This document shows, one piece after another, positions 33,501 through 42,893 of a stretch of DNA of 64,000 bases (positions are counted from its first letter, which is position 1; each line of letters begins with the position of its first letter). The notes under the pieces were generated by a model, which was given only the letters and a program-made list of their open reading frames with translations, made no database searches and was not told the DNA's origin. The stretch spans positions 30,994,001 through 31,058,000 of the forward strand of contig BSBM01000372.1 in assembly GCA_027924585.1 (NCBI GenBank), given 5' to 3'. This DNA comes from Larix kaempferi (taxonomy: Eukaryota > Streptophyta > Pinopsida > Pinales > Pinaceae). A program made the translations under genes and the position numbers.

Positions 33501-33916
33501 GCTAAGCGGTCATCCGGAGTAGTCCCACTGGGTGGGGATGTAATGACAAAATGGGCCACTGGGTGGCCTAGAGAAGATATCCAATAAGCTGCTGAAGGAC
33601 CAACAGCTGTTGTGGGGTCATCCTGGGGTTGATTTATCCATTCCAACGATCCAGGCTCTCTCGGTGCAACGGGAGGTAAGTCTTGTGAAGTGGAAGGTTG
33701 GGCCTCTTCACCCTGCGGGGGGTGGGAGACAGGTGAATCTAGAGGAGTGTGAGGAAGCAAGAGCCCTCCAACATTCAAAGTGGGGTTTTCCACTTCATGT
33801 GACCCGACCCTGGCTTGTGGGTCCATCCTTACCCTCGAAATTACCTCCTGGTTAAGGGGATATTTGGGTGGCAAGTTCTGAATCCTACGGGACCTTCTCC
33901 AAGGAAAGTCATCCAA
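30561..33916 (-). pseudogene. Tat gag polyprotein
   Basis: The N-terminal segment (33916-33239, no clear ATG; first codons read through TTG) contains the basic motif WRRSRRIQNLPPKY, followed by a Pro/Ser-rich part. A TAG at 33239-33241 separates it from a Gln/Pro/Gly-rich segment in the same frame (33124-32813). Another frame then carries a remarkable Gly/Pro-rich tract (32640-32150; units like GGGGGPSHP and GNGPPYYG). It runs straight into the capsid-like domain: LPSDIPKFNGKPGEDPKNH at about 31980, then LRLFQRTLTGSVAKWYIELP. A basic linker follows, then the zinc knuckle CLLCGDDHFSKECPH (about 31130). In-frame stops lie in the capsid, a frameshift lies between about 32813 and 32650, and a single TAG (30561-30563) separates gag from protease. 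Gag builds the particle and packages the RNA. Confidence 0.85.
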
Positions 33917-36053
33917 AGTGACTGAAACAAAAGTTTCTCCTGAGGCAAGCTAAACAAAAGAAAAGCAGACCAGACAAACCCTACACAAACTAAGGCCACA
34001 AGCAAACTTATGTTATAAGAGTGGATTCAAAGGTCTGGAACCTCACATGATTGTCAAGGCTTCACAAATCACTATATACTGCAGGGTCCAACAGTAAAAT
34101 GCAACAAGAAGGATTGGGACCGTACCCTTTCCTGAATACCCGATTACCTGGACGATACGTGCGTAGTAATCTCTCCGAGTGTTGTTCTCGGTGTATTGCT
34201 CAGCCAAGATGGCCAAAAGGTTAACTCAGTTGGTCTCAGGAATCCTAATGGTGTCTCCCGATATACGCAAGGTACGTGGGAGCTCAAATCCGTAGTGGTG
34301 TTGTCTAATGCACAACCGTACGGCACGAGACCTTCTGATATACTACTGAGTACGTGAAACACCTTTTGATATATGCCAAGTACGTGTGGTACTTGGTGGG
34401 TATGTGAAAGAGCTCGATATACCGATAAGTACGTGGAAGACTACAATATCCCCGGAATACAGTGCTGGAAAATAACGACAGCTACCATGCTTAACGACGT
34501 CGGAACACGTCTCTAACTTACACACAAATTACTAAAATTTTTACCCTAGTTCTACCGTTAATTTTATCTAGACAGTTAGGTGAATGCATGAGGTGAGTAC
34601 ATAATCAGAAACATAATGCAGGCCCTAACTACATGCAAAAAGGATACTTTTCTTTTGATGAACTCTATGTATGGGAAGGAGAAATTTCTTTCCAATGATT
34701 TTACCAAAGCAACACAATGCAATACAATCCCAAATCTACCAAAAAATGATAATGAAGTATTCTTTTTCCTTTTTCAAGCGAAACACAAAAATAACACGAC
34801 ACTACTAAGCCAAATCAAAGCATGTTTTTTCTTTTTCTTTTATCTTTTCAAAACAAAAATGATGCTAAGCAATCAAAAGGGAGAGTTTCTAAGTAGAGTA
34901 TGCAAGCTTTTCACTTTCACTACAATGGCCTAAAAGCATAAAAACCAAAAGATGCATGTAAATTTCCAAGCATGGAACTACTTTTGCAAAACTTGATATC
35001 TATTCGAATTTTTCAAGAAAATGAGCAACTCATAATTCGTGAAAAACACAAATAATTCAATTTTCTTTCAACTTTTCCAAAAGATCTACAAATGATACAT
35101 TCCAATGCATGTACAATTCTCCAAATGAGCTTGAAAAATGATGGAAATAAAGTACTTTTGATCTTTCAATGGATGTATCAAACTAACAATTTGATAACAA
35201 CGATGTTTTTAAACATAAATACTGAAATGAAAAGATTAGTTGCAGCACTCCAATAACTCAGAAAATCTCAAGAAAAGGCAAGCACTCAATGGACTGAAAG
35301 TACACACAAACACTCAAAATCAATCAGTAACAAGCAACACTTAAAGCAAGCAAAGATCATAAATGTATGCAAATGAGGTCTGGAAACTGATCCAATATAA
35401 TGACCAGATCAGGCAGGGAGAGGAGGGAATGCAAGAGTGAGTGGATGCAGGTGGGGGAGACCAAAGTGTCCACCACTACCAAATCTCATACTTGTCCAAG
35501 ATGGAACCGATGGAACCCAAAACAAATCCAAATAAAACCAAACAACTCAATCACACAAATCTAAATGGGGTATCTGACTGGATCTTGCAGTACAGAGGGA
35601 TTTTGCACATCAAACCAAAACTCAAAAGAAATGGAGAAGGAGTGTCTGTATGGCAATTTTGATAGATCGACGTAGTCTGTGTTTGTACACAGTACGACGT
35701 TGTAGTTTACCAACACGGGAAGTGCGATAGTTTCGCAGTAGACCAATGAAAGGGTTGCGACGAGAGGCCAACAGACAAAGAACAGAGATAAAAAATGACA
35801 CAGTGTCGCTCTGAGTCCACTGACCAGGTGTGACAGGCGAGATCTAAGTTCAAAAAATGAATAAATCTCCAAACAAAGAGCAATGAAATGGTTTGAAAAT
35901 GAGAAGTACAAACTCAAAGGAAGGTAATCAAACTCTTCAAAGTGAAGATCTGATGGTGAAACCAGTTTAAGAGGCAAATGACAAATAAAATGGCTTGTGA
36001 CAAGAAATCAACCAAAAATGACATTCAAATTGACAACTAGAAAACAATGTTCC
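33917..36053 (-). other. Long untranslated leader of the Tat element
   Basis: No coding frame is supported between the primer-binding site and gag. Within it, 34255-34440 contains four spaced repeats of GATATA(C/T) followed after 4-8 bases by (A)GTACGTG. Long leaders are common in Tat elements. The AT-rich part 34520-35400 holds nothing I recognise. Confidence 0.6.
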
Positions 36054-36071
36054 TCCCCAGTATGGTCGCCA
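36054..36071 (-). promoter_or_regulatory. Primer-binding site of the Tat element
   Basis: Minus strand TGGCGACCATACTGGGGA starts four bases after the 5' LTR. TGGCGAC...TGGGGA is the form used by many plant gypsy elements. I do not assign the exact tRNA. Confidence 0.75.
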
Positions 36072-36075
36072 GATT

Positions 36076-36957
36076 TGTTTGACGGACAATCCACTCGAGC
36101 AGACGCGAGCCAGATCTCCCTAGCTCAATGTGAGTCTAGAACAAATAGAACAGAACATAAACCACTTTCCTAGATCTAGTTAAGGATCAAGTAATCATAT
36201 GTCTTGCCTTAAGTTTGTAGCCCTTTCTCCTGGATGTTGTTCCACGCCTCGCGGTCATCAGATCTCAGCTGCAAGACCTGCCAAGACACATAGAATAAGA
36301 CAAACAAGTAAAAAGCATCTAAATGATAACAGATCTAAGTAAACAGTTAAGCAGGTAAACTACACAATATCATCAACACAACAATATTGGTGGAAAGCGT
36401 TTATATTACTGTAAAAATGGGGAAAGTACATAGAAGAGAACGATTACAACCAGAGCTTAACGAAGTAATCCTTCTCCATCCAATCCAATGCCATATCCTC
36501 CCAAGGAAGTATGAGTCTCTCAATAGATGAGTAGAGATCTCTCTAAGATGATTTCACCAGCATGTAGACACTATAGACTTCCTCCCTTTGGAATGGGAGT
36601 GAGCTTCATTTATATAGGACTAAGTGGATAGGGTATGGATAGGGTAGGAGAGAGATAGGAGATCCTTCCAAGAGGTTAGGAACGGAGTGCCAACTCTCCC
36701 AAAAGGTCAAGGATAAGGATCCATGTTAGATAGCTTCGAGAATGGGCTTGAAGGAGATATTTTTGTCCATTAACTGACATCGTCGCACCTTGCAAGAGAG
36801 CAAGCTGCGACATTATAGGTTGCATGAGGGAAGCCTACGACGACCTCTCAAAACCTAGTATGAATGGGTTTATATCTCTTCCAGGTTGATAACTTAGTCA
36901 AGGAAACTTTAGGGATGTATACATTGAGTCTTATGATGGTAAGATTTAGGTGTAACA
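36076..36957 (-). repeat. 5' LTR of the Tat element
   Basis: Partner of 21420-22305; ends TGTAACA at 36957. TATA box on the minus strand at 36607-36614. It would drive the genomic transcript of the element towards lower coordinates. Confidence 0.93.
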
Positions 36958-36962
36958 ACATA

Positions 36963-37096
36963 CCAACTGGATTCGTTCCTGGGTCGACTGCAATCCATTG
37001 TTCTCAATCTACAAGGAGATATTCCATTTGAAGCTTCCAAAGCTCAAAATTTTGCCCATTTAACTTTTCAATTTCTATCCTCGATGTGTTAGCCAT
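36963..37096 (-). pseudogene. Copia gag, N-terminal fragment
   Basis: ATG at 37096 begins MANTSRIEIEKLNGQNF, the typical N-terminus of plant copia Gag (interaction of a KLNG-NF motif with a following WK-QM segment). One in-frame TGA follows LLVD. The frame is cut at the ACATA target site at 36958-36962 and resumes, in phase, at 21419 on the far side of the Tat insertion. Gag forms the virus-like particle of the element. Confidence 0.85.
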
Positions 37097-37223
37097 TGTG
37101 ATAATGAATCAAGGTTTCTGAAAAAACTCCCACAGTAATAGGTATTCCCCAGTTCCAGGACCAAGCGAAACCCTCAACAACAAAGGCATCCCCCCTGCAG
37201 CCAAACATAACTTAGATACCAAA

Positions 37224-37789
37224 TGTTGATTCTAATACTGATCACAAGAAGTTTGTAAATTGATTCATATAGTTAAACACATTAAACATAAGACAATGGT
37301 ATACAACACAACGCCACATTACACATAAATTACCCTGGAAACCTCTCTCCCGGAGGAAAACCAACTAAATTGTGAACTTTCAGTTATCTATCAATCAAGT
37401 ACACACAAAAAAAAATTACAACCATGACTCACTAGACACAAATCACACTTCATTACATGATCATGCTACACACTACTTCTCACAGTGCAATACTTCATGC
37501 ATATTCATTACATCTTATTTATAGATGCAAAACAACCAACTACTCATTAACGACAATCCATAAAATCCTAACCACTTTCAGTTATTATGTTACAATCGAG
37601 TTGCCTGGGTCAATGTTGGTTGATTTCCCATTGAGCTTTAGTTGTCTCATCAACCAATCATTTTCCTTCTACTAAATAACTATTCTGATTGCTTCATTGA
37701 CAAGACTTCCACTGTTTGTCGTCTCCAACTCCAGTCGACTATCTACTTTGCTAGTTGATTTACATGCAAAGAATATAACATTCCCAACA
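37224..37789 (-). repeat. 5' LTR of the copia element
   Basis: Partner of 17014-17604. The minus strand carries a TATA-like box at 37518-37524. Immediately downstream in element sense (37211-37221) lies TGGTATCTAAG, which matches the primer-binding site for initiator-methionine tRNA (TGGTATCAGAGC in most plants) at its first seven bases. Confidence 0.9.
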
Positions 37790-37794
37790 TTCAA

Positions 37795-40700
37795 TGCTTG
37801 TGATTATTTAAAGCATGATGGATCAACTTCACTTTGCATGTAGTTTTATTATGGTAGTAGAGTGGTTTAGGAATGTAATTTTCTTCCTCCTTGTTCTTGG
37901 ACTATGTGTTTCTATCTTGGGGGCATATTTGACCACATCATGAAAGGGCTCTCAATGGGGGAGCAGATTGTAGATTTGTTGGAGCTAGTAAATGTCCTAG
38001 TTCGACAAAAATCGATATAGGGTTTACCCCTCATCAAGGTAGGAATGGATTTATGCATAAATAATTGTTGTTTCTCATATAATTTGGCCAAAGTTAGAAT
38101 TAATGTGAAGTAGTGTGAATAGGGAGTGCCAAGTGCTCGAAAGTTTGTGGTGAATTCAACTCTCTCATGGAGCCATTAGCATGAGGCATGCAAGGAAAAA
38201 TTGATGGTGCAAATACGATAGTGGTACTAGTATGTTGTTGAGACCTTTGTTCATCTGAGGACACTACAAGATCTGGAGCACGAGTTTAAGACATTCATGT
38301 AGATAAAGAAGAGTAAATATCTGGTTTAGATTTGAGATTAGAGTCATTCATCTTGTTGGTGGCACGTATAACGGATTTTCTCAACCTTCTAGAGAAAGTA
38401 ATTCACCCACCCTCTCTTTAAATGTGTGTCTCAAATGAGGAACCATCTTCCGATTACTGATTCAAAATTAAGGAGGAGAGTATGAAGGTTCATTTCTCTC
38501 CCAATTCAAAAGTAGTAGGTGTTGCAAAAGGAACATGACCTGCACAACAATGCATATACAACATTTATATATCAAGGATCATGCTTCCTACTAACTAAGC
38601 AATTCATATTCTCGATCGTTATCTACAACATTTATTCTCATCATTCTAGATCCTCATTCATACAACAACATGGAAATGGCAAGCATAAACATCAAGTAAA
38701 CACTTATCTTGAATGAAGCTTCTCAAAGCATCTGATTATGCAAGAGTAATGTTCCACACAAATGTAGGCACTTTGTATAGCATATACTATTTTTTCTAAG
38801 AGGCCAATCTTGCGTTGGGCATGATTTTCCTAATGAAAGGGGAACTATCCATAGCTCACTCACAGTCAAATAGGCACAAGGCCACAACCAAGCCAATCTA
38901 TGTTGGGTTAATAGACTATCCAAAGTCACATAGACTCATTCTCAAGCCAAGAAAACCTCTATTGGGTTAACATGATACAAGGGTAATGGAAGGGAATGTT
39001 GAGCTAGTAACTCTCCTCGGAGTTGTAGGCAGCTCAATCAGAATCAACTAGCTTGGGGTCTGCAATACCCACCCCACACAACACCAAGAAGGTACCCTTT
39101 TACTGCTCAACAGTCCCTTAGGTGTAACCTTCCTCCGTGTGCTATTTAGTGTGTGCGTAGAATGACAACCCAAACCTAATCATCCGCTAGAAGGATGGAA
39201 TATCCACTAGTATCACCAACCAGTTTTGTGCTCCATACCACTCTTGGATTCTAATCCAATTGGTACTCAATACCACTATGTCATTCTTGTATTTCATACC
39301 ATTATGGTACTCAATACCAATCTTTCCACATATCAGGGTTATAGATAATTCAAGCAAGAGACAAACAATCATATCCAGTCTACATCCAAATTACACACAC
39401 TTGGGATCCACATTACCCACCCCACATAACACCAAGAAGGTACCCCTTCACTACTCAACAGTCCCTCAGGCGTCACCTTCCTCCAGGTGATATTTAGCAC
39501 GTGCATAGAAATATATCCGAAACCCTGGATCATCTGCCTAAAGTTTCTTCCCTCTAATGCTTACAAATCAGGGTTGCACAAAACCAATTAGTTTCAAGGG
39601 ATTATCCAATTGTTGTCCAACTAACCACTCTATTACAATAGGACTAATGGAAACAACAACAAGGAACCAAGGATATATGGAGCACAACTAATACTTGAAA
39701 GGATTCACATATCCAAATAAATATAAACAATGCAAAATACATGTTTTACTTGTTGGAGAGCGGTTGACAACCTAGACTACCCAACGGTATTTTGATGATA
39801 AATTTTTCATTTCACGTCCGATTCGAGTGATTCCAAATCCAAATGAAAACGAATTCATAAAGATACTTCCAGTAGAAACAAGTTTTGAAAATTCCATGAA
39901 GTGATATGCCAAATCTGCTAAGAATCGGTCTGCATGCTAGTGTTGTTTGTGAGTTCCCGCCTAGACCAACAACCACTACTTTGAGTACAAATTTTTCATT
40001 TGATTGTGGATTGACATGAATTTAGTTGGAGGTGAAAGTATATTCATGTAGGTTTCTCCAATAGAAACTTGTTTTTTAAACAAAAAGAATTGATGGATAA
40101 AATGTGCCAATGTATAGTTGGGAAAACAAAGTATTAGGAGTGTTGATTTAGGATAGGCAGTTAGTATTTTGGGCATAAATTTATGATACAGTATTGAAAT
40201 TGGAGGATCCAAATTTATTTCTAAACTAGATTCACAGGAAAATATGCCTTAGAAAAATATTTGAAAAATTCATCCATTTAGGTACCTAAAAATTGATTAT
40301 CCCAACTCTGTTCTTGAGTTGCCCACTCTATGTCTAGTCACTCTTTTGGTCATAACTTTCTCGTTTGTTATCCAAATTGAGTGATTCAAATTGGGTTATA
40401 AAATAGATTTAAATGTCTATTTAAAAGAGAAACTTTTTTTTGAAAATATTCCCATTTGATCTCTCAAAACGTGATTGTCCTGACTGGTTTTCAGTGAATT
40501 CACCAAGCCAATATGTCGTAAAATTTAATAAATGAGAAATAACTCTCAAATATTGATCTGAATATTTGTGAATGTTTGTAGGAATATAATTTCAATTGGA
40601 ATAAATCGACATACACAAAATTTCAAGCATTGAGTACCTCTATTGACTTGCACAATGTGTTGCAACTCTTAAAAAATGATATGACTTTTGAAATAAGATA

Positions 40701-41275
40701 TGTGTATTTTTGTGGTTGTGTTGTTTTCAATTTAATATATTCAAAACAATTCAAAATTTTATATGAAAATGAAAACCAAACACATACTATGATGATCGTA
40801 CATCTCAACCTTGAAGGCTTCTATATCCCCTTGGCTCCACCTCCAACGGAATCTTCATTTACTAATGCCTTCCTCTTCCTACAAAAGAGAAATTAGTACT
40901 ATGGGTGGCTTTTATTGCACCACGTGTTCAGGAGTTTTCAAAACATGTATTCATTCATGCATCCTAAATGTTCTAGTACCAGTGATATGGGAGTTTACCA
41001 CGGAAAATTCATCATAGAATTTGGTGGCGGATGTGTAGGTTCTTACCTTTTGTGTTTAGTTCTTAGGCCCTGGTAGAACCAAAAACAATTATAAATCATG
41101 CTCTATATGCTCTGACACTGGTGAGATGGGAGTCCACCACAAGAATCTCATTACAAAGACCGGTGGTAGACGCATAGGTTCTTGCCTTTTGTCTTTATTT
41201 CTTAGGCCTCAGTAGAACCAAAGACTATGCAACTAAAACCAATGCTAGGTTGTACTTTTGCACCCATAATAACCT
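37795..41275. other. Host flank of the copia insertion, with two diverged direct repeats
   Basis: No gene is supported. About 125 bases at 39051-39178 recur at 39399-39527 (ATTACCCACCCCACA, ACACCAAGAAGGTACC, CTCAACAGTCCCT, ACCTTCCTCC). About 110 bases at 40974-41083 recur at 41111-41222 (GATGGGAGT, CCACCAC, GTAGGTTCTTACCTTTTGT, TTCTTAGGCC, TAGAACCAAA). Both look like remnants of unclassified retroelements. Confidence 0.45.
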
Positions 41276-42210
41276 CCTTGACAACAACGCCAAAATGTTG
41301 GGTAAATTAATTGCTTGTGAAAACAATAAATTCCAAAACATTAATTATAAGTTCAGCGTACGTCTGTTTGTTTCAAGGTTATCATGCAAAGTCTATGCAA
41401 GAAACAATTTACTTCTAACATTGACTGTCTAACATGCGTTGAAGTAAAGTAAATCAATCCACCCTTGCATAATTGAAATACACTTGTGGAAATCAAAACA
41501 CACTTGCAGAAAATGAAGTAATAAAAGAAATGCAAAAAGTAAACACACTTATGGTTGCAACCATACTAATATATGAATTTAACACACTTGCATAAATAAA
41601 GAACTTGAATTAAAAATACATTTACAGAAGTAAATGAATCAAAATAAAATGCATCATACGCTAAACAATATGAATAAGTTAGTATATTTTCAAACTAGAG
41701 AAATCAAAGAACTATACTCTACATTAACAAAAAAGATAAAAAGAAATATAATTCTATTCGATCATAACTTGGACTTGTTGCTCTAAAAGTCCTCCCCTTG
41801 GAATGGAGAAGGAACTCTTATTTAAACATAAATTTGTTTGAATAACAAATAAATGCAGATCCAAAAGATTCTCATGAAGTTACAACTATTTGCTAATAAT
41901 TAACAAATAGAAAATCAATAAATCAATCACAAGATCTTTGTTCAAAACTAATCTTGTCCATAGTTCTATGATTCTCTCCTCATCCAAGATATCAACGCAA
42001 GATGAATATTTAGTAGTTGAAAAATGGATTTTCGTGGATTTGCAAAGTTGTTCACGGAGTTACGCATTTCACAGAGTAACAACAACAGTAAGAGCATGAG
42101 TAACGACAGATAATAAAATGACAATTTCTCAAAATGTACGATCTAGGTTTTTGAGATATTTTGAGGATAAGCTTATATTCACTTAATAATGCATCATATG
42201 AAAATTCTGA
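41276..42210 (-). repeat. Probable LTR with adjacent primer-binding site (old gypsy element)
   Basis: At 41296 the sequence TGTTGGGTAAATTAATTGC begins. Directly before it on the plus strand is CTCCTTGACAACAACGCCAAAA, which reads on the minus strand TTTTGGCGTTGTTGTCAAGGAG. This is a decayed form of TTTGGCGCCGTTGCCGGGGA, the primer-binding site of many plant gypsy elements. The arrangement fits the 3' edge of a minus-strand 5' LTR. The other LTR edge and the partner LTR were not found, and the gag-protease element inserted at 42211 may have separated them. Confidence 0.45.
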
Positions 42211-42215
42211 AGTAC

Positions 42216-42463
42216 TGGAACACCGAAGTCGGTGTTGCAGCAACTCGTATCCAAAGTTAAACATGAAGAGAATCCATCTTCAAGTAATAATATATAATAA
42301 ATGATATTGAATAAGATAGATGATGATAATTACAATTGGTAACCGCCATTATATATGGTGTGGGCAGCCATGTATGAGGAGACATGACCCTTAACCTAAT
42401 ACTAATTATTATTTATTATTATCATTATCATTATTGTTATATTTATTATTTATATTTGTTACA
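42216..42463 (-). repeat. 3' LTR of the gag-protease element
   Basis: Starts TGGAACACCG and ends TTTGTTACA; matches 56572-56808 base for base over long stretches (for example GTTAAACATGAAGAGAATCC). The plus-strand TTTCCTTCCCCTTCAAG (42464-42480) directly beside it is the polypurine tract of the minus-strand element. Confidence 0.92.
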
Positions 42464-42893
42464 TTTCCTTCCCCTTCAAGGGAATCTTTGTCCTCAAAGC
42501 TAGATTTACCGATAGCGCCTTTTGCTCTGGAGCTTGGGTTGATCTCTTTTATCTTGACGTGGTCCGGATCTTTGTTGTGTCGTGATTCTTTCTGCTTAGG
42601 TGGAGAAATTCTCGGTCCATTCATTCGGTACTTATTTCCTTTCCATTCAAATTCCATGTATTGTTTTTGTAGGTTGGTAGAGTAAGTTCCTAGCGATGCC
42701 AACTAGTCGACACCTAATACCATGTCTACTTATTTGAGAGGTAAAGCAACATAATTAAGTTGTAGGTGTAAGCTTTTTATGTGCAAGACACCTTATGACA
42801 TTTCATCACTTCTTCTATGTGTTGATTAGCGATGGTTGAGGCTTTAAGCCCTTTTGCGAGAAACACAAAAATATTAAGTTCCTTTGCCTTGTT
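42464..42893 (-). pseudogene. C-terminal protease of the gag-protease element
   Basis: This is the part of the frame beyond the chromovirus. With two frame changes it reads an ILG-like core (DMVLGVD, LASLGTYSTN) and then YMEFEWKGNKYRMNGP, a pattern found at the end of gypsy proteases. No RT follows: the reading continues SSFEDKDSLEGEGN and these last codons are the polypurine tract itself, ending at the LTR. That read-through shows that pol is missing from this element by descent and not removed by the later insertion. Confidence 0.75.

Larger units (their letters stand above)
21415..36962 (-). mobile_element. Tat-type Ty3/gypsy retrotransposon (15.5 kb) inserted in the copia gag
   Basis: Element body 21420-36957, flanked on both sides by ACATA (21415-21419, 36958-36962). 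Minus-strand order: 5' LTR, primer-binding site, 2.1 kb leader, gag, protease, RT, RNase H, integrase, archaeal-type RNase H, a gene on the opposite strand, 2 kb non-coding repeats, polypurine tract, 3' LTR. A second RNase H and long extra 3' sequence are marks of the Tat lineage. The two LTRs differ at about one base in twenty over the first 210 bases, so it is younger than its copia host. Stops and frameshifts make it non-autonomous now. Confidence 0.93.
17014..37789 (-). mobile_element. Ty1/copia LTR retrotransposon, split by a later Tat/gypsy insertion
   Basis: The borders are TGTTGG...CCAACA-type. The right LTR starts TGTTGAT at 37224 and ends CCCAACA at 37789. The left LTR runs from TGTTGGA (17014) to AGCA (17604). 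Flanks are GTCAA (17009-17013) and TTCAA (37790-37794), a 5-base target duplication with one mismatch. The minus-strand order is LTR, primer-binding site, gag, protease, integrase, RT, RNase H, polypurine tract, LTR, which is the copia order with integrase ahead of RT. Gag is interrupted by the 15.5 kb element at 21420-36957. The LTRs differ by roughly one base in seven over the stretch I compared, so the insertion is old. Confidence 0.92.
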
